Shown here one piece after another: positions 1-5,634 of a DNA stretch of 7,842 bases (position 1 is the first letter of the stretch; every line of letters starts with the position of its first letter). Source of the DNA: Chloroflexota bacterium (GTDB lineage Bacteria; Desulfobacterota; Desulfuromonadia; Desulfuromonadales; Geopsychrobacteraceae). Below the pieces are notes generated by a model that searched no databases, was not told the DNA's origin, and worked only from the letters and a program-made list of their open reading frames with translations. The stretch is from positions 1 to 7,842 of the forward strand of contig JADFVC010000347.1 in the NCBI GenBank assembly GCA_015222355.1, read 5' to 3'. The translations under genes and the position numbers were made by a program.

Positions 1-917
1 TCCGGCAGTGCCGAGGTCAGTGTCATCACACCACCAGGCTTGAGAATTGCGCCAAACTCACTATTGAGGATATGCAGATGTCCGGTATCGAGGGGTTTAT
101 TCAGCCGAATCACCAACTTGTCTTTGACAAACCGCAGTGAGTGATAATTCCGGTAAAAGTCATCGATAAACTGAACGGCTTCCACGGGATCACGGGTGAT
201 GGAAAAGAGACTGAAGTCCTCGCCGGAAATCAAGCCTCGCTTGAGTAGACTGTCACGCGTGAAGTCAAACCACTGCTCCCAATAACCCCCTTCATCGTCG
301 ATCATCACCAATGGTATTGGCGGAGTTTTCCCCGTCTGCACCAGGGTCATCACTTCCATTGCTTCATCCATGGTTCCAAACCCACCGGGGAAAAGGGCCA
401 CGGCGTGGGTTTCTTTGAGAAAAGCGACTTTGCGATTGAAAAAATATTTGTACAGAATGACCTTGTCATTCTGGTCCATCACCGGGTTGGTCTCCTGTTC
501 AAAGGGCAACTGGATATTCACCGCAAAGGAATTTTCGGCCCCGGCCCCCTCATTACCGGCCTGCATGATACCACCACCGCCACCGGTAATGACCATGTAT
601 TCACGTTTGATAAGCAACGCAGCAAACTCAACACATTTCTTGTAGATTGGCTCTTCCGGGTTAGTTCGTGCACTGCCGAAGATGGTGACCTTTTTCCGGT
701 CACGATAAGGGGCAAAAACTTTATTGGTGTAACGCATCTCCTTCATGGCGGTACACATCAGTTTCTGATCAGCGAGATAGTTATTTTCCTGCCCCGACTT
801 CAAGGCGCCCAAAATCATCTGTCGGATCATCTCTGGATGATAGACCTCGATCCGTCTCAACAGATCATCAATAATCTCGTCAATTTCTCCGTTCTTTCGG
901 TCAAAACTCAAGTTCAT
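1..917 (-). CDS. LOG-family nucleotide 5'-monophosphate phosphoribohydrolase (3' end beyond window)
   Basis: I translated this frame by hand from ATG 917-915. It stays open for 305 codons to the window edge, so the C-terminus is missing. The Rossmann-type LOG signature is clear: FGSAR at residues 80-84, a glycine-rich TGGGGGIMQAGNEGA loop at 111-125, NRK at 161-163 and PGGFGTMDE at 177-185. The last matches the family motif PGGxGTxxE. Arg162 and Glu185 are 23 residues apart, as are the catalytic Arg and Glu of plant LOG. Members were long labelled 'lysine decarboxylase'; characterised ones cleave nucleoside 5'-monophosphates at the N-glycosidic bond (plant LOG, E. coli PpnN). An N-terminal extension of about 70 residues separates it from the short LOG proteins. 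The start is supported by GGAG at 929-926, 8 nt upstream. It has its own promoter after the rnpB terminator. The family is certain; the substrate is not, and cytokinin synthesis should not be assumed. Confidence 0.9.
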   Translation of the reverse strand, partial: MNLSFDRKNGEIDEIIDDLLRRIEVYHPEMIRQMILGALKSGQENNYLADQKLMCTAMKEMRYTNKVFAPYRDRKKVTIFGSARTNPEEPIYKKCVEFAALLIKREYMVITGGGGGIMQAGNEGAGAENSFAVNIQLPFEQETNPVMDQNDKVILYKYFFNRKVAFLKETHAVALFPGGFGTMDEAMEVMTLVQTGKTPPIPLVMIDDEGGYWEQWFDFTRDSLLKRGLISGEDFSLFSITRDPVEAVQFIDDFYRNYHSLRFVKDKLVIRLNKPLDTGHLHILNSEFGAILKPGGVMTLTSALP

Positions 918-925
918 GGCAATCG

Positions 926-929
926 CTCC
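926..929 (-). promoter_or_regulatory. Ribosome binding site of the LOG-family gene
   Basis: The minus strand reads GGAG here, 8 nt before ATG 917-915. It supports this start, which has no other good candidate nearby. Confidence 0.7.
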
Positions 930-963
930 AAAACATTCAGATAAATTCAAATATGATGCACTC

Positions 964-994
964 GCAAAAAGCCATGAGATGGCTAAGCAAAAAG
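964..994. repeat. Hairpin flanked by GCAAAAAG direct repeats in the LOG leader
   Basis: On the plus strand GCAAAAAG occurs at 964-971 and again at 987-994. Between and partly overlapping them lies the inverted repeat AGCCAT (970-975) / ATGGCT (979-984) with a 3-nt loop. In the minus-strand transcript the hairpin is followed by a short U-run, so it resembles a weak intrinsic terminator inside the leader. It could be a remnant of a dispersed repeat or a regulatory hairpin. Confidence 0.4.
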
Positions 995-1039
995 TCCGAC
1001 CTACTGCGTTGCAGCGTTTTTTCAGCCAGCGTGACCCCG

Positions 1040-1048
1040 ATTATATCA
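1040..1048 (-). promoter_or_regulatory. Extended -10 promoter of the LOG-family gene
   Basis: The minus strand reads TGATATAAT: a perfect TATAAT at 1045-1040 preceded by the TGn extension. The only -35-like hexamer, CTGACA at 1072-1067, lies 21 nt upstream, which is too far for a standard sigma-70 promoter. The extended -10 probably does most of the work. Transcription would begin near 1033 and leave a 5' leader of about 115 nt. The site sits just downstream of the rnpB terminator, as expected for a new transcription unit. Confidence 0.6.
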
Positions 1049-1119
1049 CAAGTAAAGCTGAAAAATTGTCAGGGCGACAGGAAACCGGCAAGAGCAGCCT
1101 CCTGGAAATCTGCACCGAT

Positions 1120-1154
1120 AAAAAAATGGCAGCACAACAAAGCATTGTGCTGCC
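1120..1154 (-). terminator. Intrinsic terminator of rnpB
   Basis: There is a perfect 10-bp stem (1154-1145 paired with 1137-1128, sequence GGCAGCACAA on the lower arm) with a 7-nt loop. On the minus strand it is followed by A and seven T (1127-1120). There is no T-run in the plus direction, so it acts only for minus-strand transcription. It begins 10 nt after the end of rnpB helix P1. Confidence 0.9.
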
Positions 1155-1164
1155 GAAAAAAATG

Positions 1165-1558
1165 TGGCCAAAGAAGTCCGTAAGCCGGGTTCTGTTTCCC
1201 GCAGAAGTTGCCCGCTGCGGGACGATGATCATTCCTCTAGGACCGCTGTTGCCAACGGCCTCAAGCAGCCAGACCCTGGAACTTCGGGCGGACCGCCCTC
1301 AAACGTTCCTCTATTCGGCCTTGCTCCGGATGGGGTTTACCGAGCTTCCGACGTCACCGCCGGAACTGGTGAGCTCTTACCTCACCCTTTCACCCTTACC
1401 TGCCGGTGTCGAACATCAGCAGGCGGTCTCCTCTCTGTGGCACTTTCCCTGGGGTTGCCCCCGGTCCCCGTTAGGGACCATCCTGTCCTGTGGAGCCCGG
1501 ACTTTCCTCCCGCCCGCCGGTGACGACGGGCCGGCGATCATCTGTCCTTCTTTGACCA
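1165..1558 (-). ncRNA. rnpB: RNase P RNA, class A
   Basis: This is the catalytic RNA of RNase P, which removes 5' leaders from pre-tRNAs. The ends are set by helix P1: minus-strand bases 1558-1547 (TGGTCAAAGAAG) pair with 1176-1165 (CTTCTTTGGCCA) over 12 bp with one G-U pair, giving about 394 nt. Conserved blocks appear in order: GGAGGAAAGTCCGGGC at 1511-1496 (5' strand of P4), AGGTAAGGGTGAAAGGGTG and GGTAAGAGC near 1400-1370, CCGGAGCAAGGCC near 1332-1318, GGCTGCTTGAG near 1269-1259, and CAGAACCCGGCTTA at 1194-1181 (3' strand of P4). A GGT at 1275-1273 sits where L15 pairs with the tRNA 3' CCA. The overall plan resembles E. coli M1 RNA. The 5' end is only 10 nt from the stop codon of the upstream coding gene, so the RNA may be released from a shared transcript. 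Confidence 0.97.
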
Positions 1559-1568
1559 GCGCTGTGAA

Positions 1569-2279
1569 TCAAGACTGCTTTTCAACATAGAGCAGGCGAT
1601 TACAGTGCGGACAGCTCTGGATCTCTGTCACGCGCAATAAGCTGTTGAATTGCTGCGGAGGTAATTTCATGTTACAACCGAGGCAGGCACCATTGCGAGC
1701 CAGGACCAGAGCCAAACCACCACGCCGTTTGAAGAGCGTCTGATATTTACGTAGTAATGCGGGCGGCAGCTCTGCCGCAACCGAGTCGCGGGCATCGCGA
1801 CGTTTTTGCAAAGCATTGTCGGTTTCGCCCATCAGCTCCGACAGCTCGGCACTGCGTTCATTGGCCTTTCCACCGATATTCTCCAGCTCTTCCTCTTTCT
1901 CCAGCTGATCCTGTTCAAGAACAGAGATTTCCTGCTGCTTGGCCTGCAGTTGCTCTTCCAGCTCATTATTAGCCTTTTTCGCCATGTCGATCTCTTTCAG
2001 GACCGCAACGTATTCTTTCTGGGTCTGAATCTCCGGCAGACGCCCTTCCACCCGGACAATATTGTCCCGTTCCTTCAGCAGGTTCTGCTGCAGTTGCGCC
2101 TCGTCCTGCTGGAGAAATACCAGTTCGCCATTCAATTCATCCAGCATCTCCTGCACCCTGGCAGCCTCTGTCTTGAATGTTTCCAGTTCGTCACGGTATC
2201 CTTGTTGGGCCGCTTCAATTGAACTGATCTCCTGATCAAGCTCTTGAAGTTCTTTCAGCAGGTTCATCTTCTCATGCAC
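1569..2279 (-). CDS. C4-type zinc-ribbon, coiled-coil hairpin protein (DUF164 / CT398-HP0958 family)
   Basis: The product is about 236 residues. The first ~165 are heptad-rich and charged (many Glu, Gln, Leu), forming a long coiled-coil hairpin with the family's TQKEYVAVLKEI segment near residues 86-97. The C-terminus holds a zinc ribbon with CLGC (Cys199, Cys202) and CPHC (Cys223, Cys226), followed by NRLLYVE. I chose GTG 2279-2277, which has GGAGG 11 nt upstream. The TTG at 2309-2307 would add 10 residues without any ribosome binding site, and ATG 2267-2265 is a further candidate. Relatives include Helicobacter HP0958, reported to bind sigma-54 and flaA mRNA, and Chlamydia CT398; the general role is unsettled. 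The gene starts 41 nt after the nif3-like stop, so the two are probably co-transcribed, and rnpB follows its stop by 10 nt. The family is secure; the function is not known. Confidence 0.9.
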   Translation of the reverse strand: MHEKMNLLKELQELDQEISSIEAAQQGYRDELETFKTEAARVQEMLDELNGELVFLQQDEAQLQQNLLKERDNIVRVEGRLPEIQTQKEYVAVLKEIDMAKKANNELEEQLQAKQQEISVLEQDQLEKEEELENIGGKANERSAELSELMGETDNALQKRRDARDSVAAELPPALLRKYQTLFKRRGGLALVLARNGACLGCNMKLPPQQFNSLLRVTEIQSCPHCNRLLYVEKQS

Positions 2280-2290
2280 GTTAATAATTG

Positions 2291-2295
2291 CCTCC
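2291..2295 (-). promoter_or_regulatory. Ribosome binding site deciding the zinc-ribbon gene start
   Basis: The minus strand reads GGAGG, the only strong Shine-Dalgarno sequence near this gene's beginning. It lies 11 nt before GTG 2279-2277. It lies downstream of the TTG at 2309-2307, which argues against that longer start. Confidence 0.55.
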
Positions 2296-2320
2296 GTTAC
2301 TTCTAGCAAGGTAAAGACAG

Positions 2321-3454
2321 TCAGCAGACCGTGACAAACGGGTCCTGTTCGGCTGTCATTTCGATAATTTCGACCGCCAGCTGTCGCTCGGCCAGAGCCT
2401 TGCGCAGCCGTTTGGAAAGTTCTGTCACCATAAATTGCTCGGTCCCAAAATGGCCGGCATCAATCAATGCCAAACCTTCGGCACGAGCACGTTGCGCCTC
2501 GTGATATTTGACATCACCGGTCACCAGACAATCGGCACCCTGGCGCAAGGCCTCCGTTAACAGCGAGATGCCGCTGCCGCCACAAACTGCAACCTTGGTC
2601 ATCAGACGTTGTGGATCTCCGACCTGCCTGAGACTGTTAAGATTCAACTGCTCACGAACCTGTCCGGAAAACTGCTGCAAACTGACGGGATGAGGCAAAT
2701 GACCGATCCGCCCCAGACCGATATCGGTACGAGTGTTTGCCAGTGGAATCAGATCGTAGGCGACCTCTTCATAGGGATGCGCTTTGAGCATCCGCTGGAC
2801 AACCCGGTTCAAGCGATCAGCCGGAACAATGGTTTCCAAGCGTGACTCTGCTGTCTCCTCAACGGCGCCCGGCTGGCCAATAAAGGGAGTCGTTCCCTCA
2901 CGACCACGGAAACTGCCGGTCCCCCGAGTACGAAAAAAGCAACGATCATACTGGCCGACATGTCCGCCCCCGGCAGCAAAAATAGCGTCAAGCAACCCTG
3001 CCTCATGGCCGACGGGAACAAATACCACCAACTTATAAAAGGCTCCCTGTTGAGGTCGTTCCAGTGGCCGAGTGTTTTCCAGATCAAGACGCTCAGCGAG
3101 CCAATCGTTAAGGCCATCGGCAGCACGATCCAGATTGGTGTGGGCACTCAACACGGCAATATTATTGCGAATCGCCCGGAACAGGATCCGACCGGTTTCA
3201 TCAGTCGGAGTCAGCCGCTTCAATGGACGAAAAATCAGCGGGTGATGCGAAATAACCAGCTGCGCTCCAATACGCTGAGCTTCGTCAATCGCTAAACCTT
3301 CGGCGTCCAGGCAAACAAGAATCTTGTCGATTTCAGCAGCCGGATCTCCAACCTGCAAACCGACATTGTCCCAATCTTCAGCCAAATCATTCGGATAAAG
3401 AGAATTGAGCAGGCCGACCAGGTCCGCCAAACGAGCCGAGATTGCCTTAACCAT
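2321..3454 (-). CDS. Nif3-like dinuclear metal-centre protein (DUF34, YqfO type with PII/CutA1-like insert)
   Basis: At 377 residues this is the long YqfO form of the family. It has two Nif3 halves (about 1-135 and 250-377) split by an insert of roughly 110 residues that contains the CutA1-like motif HPYEEVAYDL (226-235). The metal-site residues are present: ISHHPLIF with His70 and His71, AHTNLD with Asp109, and DAGHFGTEQ with His335 and Glu339. The entry motif DNVGLQVGD (29-37) is also typical. Members form toroidal hexamers with two metal ions per subunit. The often-seen name 'GTP cyclohydrolase I type 2' rests on limited biochemistry, and the physiological substrate is unknown. The start ATG has GGAG 8 nt upstream (3466-3463). 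The gene lies directly behind an intrinsic terminator, so its expression depends on read-through or on a promoter in the 3506-3659 leader. The next gene downstream is the zinc-ribbon protein, a pairing seen in many bacteria. Confidence 0.95.
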   Translation of the reverse strand: MVKAISARLADLVGLLNSLYPNDLAEDWDNVGLQVGDPAAEIDKILVCLDAEGLAIDEAQRIGAQLVISHHPLIFRPLKRLTPTDETGRILFRAIRNNIAVLSAHTNLDRAADGLNDWLAERLDLENTRPLERPQQGAFYKLVVFVPVGHEAGLLDAIFAAGGGHVGQYDRCFFRTRGTGSFRGREGTTPFIGQPGAVEETAESRLETIVPADRLNRVVQRMLKAHPYEEVAYDLIPLANTRTDIGLGRIGHLPHPVSLQQFSGQVREQLNLNSLRQVGDPQRLMTKVAVCGGSGISLLTEALRQGADCLVTGDVKYHEAQRARAEGLALIDAGHFGTEQFMVTELSKRLRKALAERQLAVEIIEMTAEQDPFVTVC

Positions 3455-3462
3455 GCTTTATT

Positions 3463-3466
3463 CTCC
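3463..3466 (-). promoter_or_regulatory. Ribosome binding site of the nif3-like gene, abutting a terminator
   Basis: The minus strand reads GGAG here, 8 nt before ATG 3454-3452. The U-tract of the upstream terminator ends at 3469, so only two bases separate it from this site. Confidence 0.7.
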
Positions 3467-3468
3467 AC

Positions 3469-3505
3469 AAAAAGAAAGAGTGCACCGGTCTTCCGGTACA
3501 CTCTT
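3469..3505 (-). terminator. Strong intrinsic terminator between the tRNA and the nif3-like gene
   Basis: Minus-strand arm 3505-3493 (AAGAGTGTACCGG) pairs with 3488-3476 (CCGGTGCACTCTT) over 13 bp with one G-U pair and an AAGA loop. It is followed by TCTTTTT (3475-3469). It should end the tRNA transcript and any read-through from rpoD, and it may gate entry into the nif3-like gene. Confidence 0.9.
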
Positions 3506-3659
3506 GTCTCATTTGTTCTTCGCCCTTGGAGATTTTGACCGCAGCGGCTACAGATCCCCATAGATGTTTATCAGGATGTACTGATATTATGAAACGATTA
3601 TCTGCATCCAACGCAAGCTGCCTAATCGGAATTGGCGGAAACTCCGCCAAGGTTGAACA
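3506..3659 (-). other. Non-coding spacer / leader between the tRNA and the nif3-like terminator
   Basis: No convincing protein gene lies here. The minus strand shows -10-like hexamers GATAAT (3602-3597) and CATAAT (3591-3586) with only weak -35 sequences (TTGCGT at 3616-3611, 19 nt from the second). Small hairpins follow: ATCAG/CTGAT at 3585-3570 and GGGGAT/ATCTCC about 20 nt further on, enclosing CCG/CGG. If one of the -10 sites is real, the result is a structured leader of about 75-85 nt before the terminator. I do not recognise it as a known riboswitch class. Confidence 0.35.
3632..3650 (-). other. Perfect hairpin in the tRNA 3' trailer
   Basis: TTGGCGGA (3650-3643) pairs with TCCGCCAA (3639-3632) around a 3-nt GTT loop, starting 9 nt after the encoded CCA. 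No T-run follows, so it is probably not a terminator. It may block or position 3' trimming of the tRNA precursor. Confidence 0.5.
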
Positions 3660-3736
3660 TGGTGGGCCCACCAGGACTCGAACCTGGGACCAGCCGGTTA
3701 TGAGCCGGCGGCTCTAACCAACTGAGCTATAGGCCC
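3660..3736 (-). tRNA. tRNA with anticodon CAU, probably tRNA-Ile2 (lysidine-modified, reads AUA)
   Basis: The minus strand folds into a full 77-nt cloverleaf: acceptor GGGCCTA/TGGGCCC, D arm GCTC/GAGC with AGTTGGTTA loop, anticodon stem GCCGG/CCGGC with loop CTCATAA, five-base variable region TGGTC, T arm CCAGG-TTCGAGT-CCTGG, discriminator A and an encoded CCA. The anticodon CAU allows initiator Met, elongator Met or Ile2. The first pair is G1-C72, which rules out a normal initiator. Pairs C4-G69 and C5-G68 match the published positive determinants for TilS (tRNA-Ile lysidine synthetase) in E. coli tRNA-Ile2; elongator Met has U4-A69 and A5-U68 there. I therefore call Ile2, which would make this the AUA decoder. 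It has its own promoter just upstream and an intrinsic terminator downstream. An automatic scan may label it simply Met. Confidence 0.95.
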
Positions 3737-3738
3737 TT

Positions 3739-3776
3739 AGGACAATTTTTGATTTTAAAAAAATTGCTTTTGTCCT
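3739..3776. repeat. AT-rich inverted repeat across the tRNA promoter
   Basis: AGGACAA (3739-3745) is inverted as TTGTCCT (3770-3776), and inside it CAATTTTT (3743-3750) is inverted as AAAAATTG (3759-3766). The repeat covers the -10 box and the spacer of the tRNA promoter. It may be an operator or a weak rpoD mRNA 3' structure. Confidence 0.45.
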
Positions 3777-3781
3777 GTCAA
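3752..3781 (-). promoter_or_regulatory. Sigma-70 promoter of the tRNA gene
   Basis: The minus strand reads TTGACA (3781-3776), an 18-nt spacer, then TAAAAT (3757-3752), five of six bases matching the -10 consensus. Transcription would begin near 3746, leaving about ten bases before the mature tRNA 5' end. The tRNA can therefore be made independently of rpoD, whose stop codon is at 3803-3801. Confidence 0.7.
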
Positions 3782-3800
3782 GGACTTTATCTTTCTTTTT

Positions 3801-5564
3801 TCAGGTCGTAGAACTATCGGTAGCAACAAAGCCCTTGAGCCGTTTAGCACGACTTGGATGACGCAGCTTACGCAAGGCCTTAGCCTCTATCTGTCGAATT
3901 CGTTCACGCGTCACGTTAAAATCCTGCCCGACCTCTTCCAAGGTATGATCTGATTTTTCGCCGATGCCGAAACGCATGCGCAAGACCTTCTCTTCCCGGG
4001 GCGTCAACGAAGCCAACACCCGTGAAGTCTGATCGGAAAGGTTCCCCTTGATGACCGCCTCAAGCGGGGAGACCACGGCTTTATCCTCAATAAAATCACC
4101 CAGTGAAGAATCCTCCTCTTCACCGATCGGGGTTTCCAAGCTGATCGGCTCTTTGGCAATCTTCAGCACCCGACGCACCTTATCCAGCGGCAGATCCATC
4201 CGCTCGGCAATCTCTTCAGGGGTTGGTTCACGCCCGAATTCCTGTACCAGCTGCCGGGTGGTTCGTATCAGCTTATTGATCGTTTCAATCATATGCACCG
4301 GAATCCGAATAGTGCGGGCCTGGTCAGCGATAGCACGAGTGATTGCCTGCCGAATCCACCAAGTAGCGTAAGTCGAAAATTTATAACCGCGGCGATATTC
4401 AAACTTGTCGACCGCCTTCATCAGGCCAATATTCCCTTCCTGAATCAGGTCGAGGAACTGCAGGCCCCGGTTGGTGTATTTTTTGGCGATTGAAACCACC
4501 AAACGCAAGTTGGCTTCCACCAACTCTGTCTTCGCTTTTTTAGCGCGCCATTCCCCCTTATAAACCTCTTTCAAATACTCAAGCAGGTCTTCAGATTCAA
4601 ACCCTGACTCCTCTTTAACCCTTTTGAATTTGCGTTTTGCTGCCTTCAACCTTTTTTCAACGGACAGCAATACATCACCGGCGACATTCAATTCCTCGGC
4701 AACGGCATGAGCTTCCTCATCACTCTTGCGCATCCGACGGAGGTAACTACGAATCTCCTTATAAGGCTTCCCGGTCTGTTTTTCACAGTCAGCAATCTCC
4801 AATTGACCCTTTTTGACCTGCTGACCCATCTCCTTCAGTCGATCAACAATTTTCGCGACCTGAAAATCCTTCAAACGGACCTGACGCAACAGTTCAATCT
4901 GTTGCTCACGAATTTCACTCTCTTTAGCTTCAAGAGTCTGTCGATTTTTTGCTGGTACTTCTTCAGCCAAGGCCTCCTGAAGCTCTTTCAATTGTTCCTC
5001 CAACGGGCGCACCTGCTCACACAAAACCTGCAGGCGCTCGCGCTGCTTAGCCTCAGCTTCACCACCTTCTTCTTCATCGTAATCACGGGTAATTTCTGAA
5101 ACACGGAGCTGTCCTTTAGCGAGGCGCTCCAGCAGATGAATTACTTCCCGTGCCGCGATCGGAGTGCGCATAACCACCTTGGTGACGAGCGCCTCTCCCT
5201 TTTCAATCCTTTTCGCAATTTCTACCTCGCCCTCACGAGTCAGCAACGCAACCTGACCCATCTCCCGCAGGTACATCCGCACCGGATCACTGGTCCTTCC
5301 CAGAGTTCCGGCCTCAAGTTCAACTTCCTTTTCGTCAGCGTCGTCATCCAGACCACCCTCCGACTTGGAAGAGGTCGCCTTGCTGTCAGAGTCGATAATC
5401 TCAATATCCATCTCTCCAAACATATTCATGACATCCTCCAGCTGGTCAGAGGACACCATGTTGGCGGGCAGAATATCGTTCACCTCATCATAGGTCAGGA
5501 AACCTTTTTCCTTCCCCATGTCGATCAATTGCTGAACTTCTTCCGGATTACTTTTCTTCGCCAT
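3801..5564 (-). CDS. rpoD: RNA polymerase primary sigma factor, sigma-70
   Basis: This subunit directs RNA polymerase to housekeeping promoters. At 587 residues it has the full primary-sigma plan. Region 1.1 spans about 5-60 and is followed by an acidic linker ([10 protein letters not shown], 73-82). Region 1.2 begins [13 protein letters not shown] at 91. A charged non-conserved region with coiled-coil character runs about 160-335. Region 2 covers about 345-420, with core-binding [16 protein letters not shown] (373-388) and the -10 recognition and melting helix [17 protein letters not shown] (399-415). Region 3 starts [10 protein letters not shown] (418-427). Region 4 ends in the helix-turn-helix [20 protein letters not shown] (541-560), the -35 reader. 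The start ATG follows AGGAGAAGG at 5580-5572. The gene lies 70 bp after dnaG in the usual macromolecular-synthesis arrangement. I see no convincing promoter in that gap, so it is probably transcribed from upstream, possibly with promoters inside dnaG. Confidence 0.98.
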   Translation of the reverse strand: MAKKSNPEEVQQLIDMGKEKGFLTYDEVNDILPANMVSSDQLEDVMNMFGEMDIEIIDSDSKATSSKSEGGLDDDADEKEVELEAGTLGRTSDPVRMYLREMGQVALLTREGEVEIAKRIEKGEALVTKVVMRTPIAAREVIHLLERLAKGQLRVSEITRDYDEEEGGEAEAKQRERLQVLCEQVRPLEEQLKELQEALAEEVPAKNRQTLEAKESEIREQQIELLRQVRLKDFQVAKIVDRLKEMGQQVKKGQLEIADCEKQTGKPYKEIRSYLRRMRKSDEEAHAVAEELNVAGDVLLSVEKRLKAAKRKFKRVKEESGFESEDLLEYLKEVYKGEWRAKKAKTELVEANLRLVVSIAKKYTNRGLQFLDLIQEGNIGLMKAVDKFEYRRGYKFSTYATWWIRQAITRAIADQARTIRIPVHMIETINKLIRTTRQLVQEFGREPTPEEIAERMDLPLDKVRRVLKIAKEPISLETPIGEEEDSSLGDFIEDKAVVSPLEAVIKGNLSDQTSRVLASLTPREEKVLRMRFGIGEKSDHTLEEVGQDFNVTRERIRQIEAKALRKLRHPSRAKRLKGFVATDSSTT

Positions 5565-5571
5565 TTTTGTG

Positions 5572-5580
5572 CCTTCTCCT
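5572..5580 (-). promoter_or_regulatory. Ribosome binding site of rpoD
   Basis: The purine-rich AGGAGAAGG on the minus strand lies 7 nt before ATG 5564-5562 and fixes this start. Confidence 0.7.
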
Positions 5581-5634
5581 CCGCATCTGAAATGATGTCA
5601 ATCCCGTATCTACTTATTCGTTTAAGTGTAACCG

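Noticed and set aside
405..944. Plus-strand reading frame of 179 codons
   Set aside because: It is antisense to the LOG-family gene, whose catalytic motifs are clear on the minus strand; the plus-strand product has no recognisable domain.
916..1590. Plus-strand reading frame of 224 codons, and another at 1164-1523
   Set aside because: Both run antisense through RNase P RNA. The open frames come from the conserved GC-rich RNA; no ribosome binding site or protein family was seen. Such frames are a known source of false proteins.
2280..2309. TTG at 2309-2307 as the start of the zinc-ribbon protein
   Set aside because: It has no ribosome binding site, the strong GGAGG lies downstream of it, and the extra ten residues are not expected for the family.
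3660..3736. Initiator tRNA-fMet
   Set aside because: The first pair is G1-C72, whereas bacterial initiators have a mismatch there, and the anticodon stem lacks the three consecutive G-C pairs next to the loop in the initiator arrangement.
5586..5605. TTGACA-like hexamer in the dnaG-rpoD gap as an rpoD promoter
   Set aside because: At 17 nt downstream the sequence falls in the GGAGGAGAAGG ribosome binding region with no -10 likeness, so it would not work as a promoter.
5605..5634. ACTTA/TAAGT hairpin after the dnaG stop as a terminator
   Set aside because: The stem is only 5 bp, AT-rich and lacks a following U-tract; rpoD is expected to be read from the same transcript.
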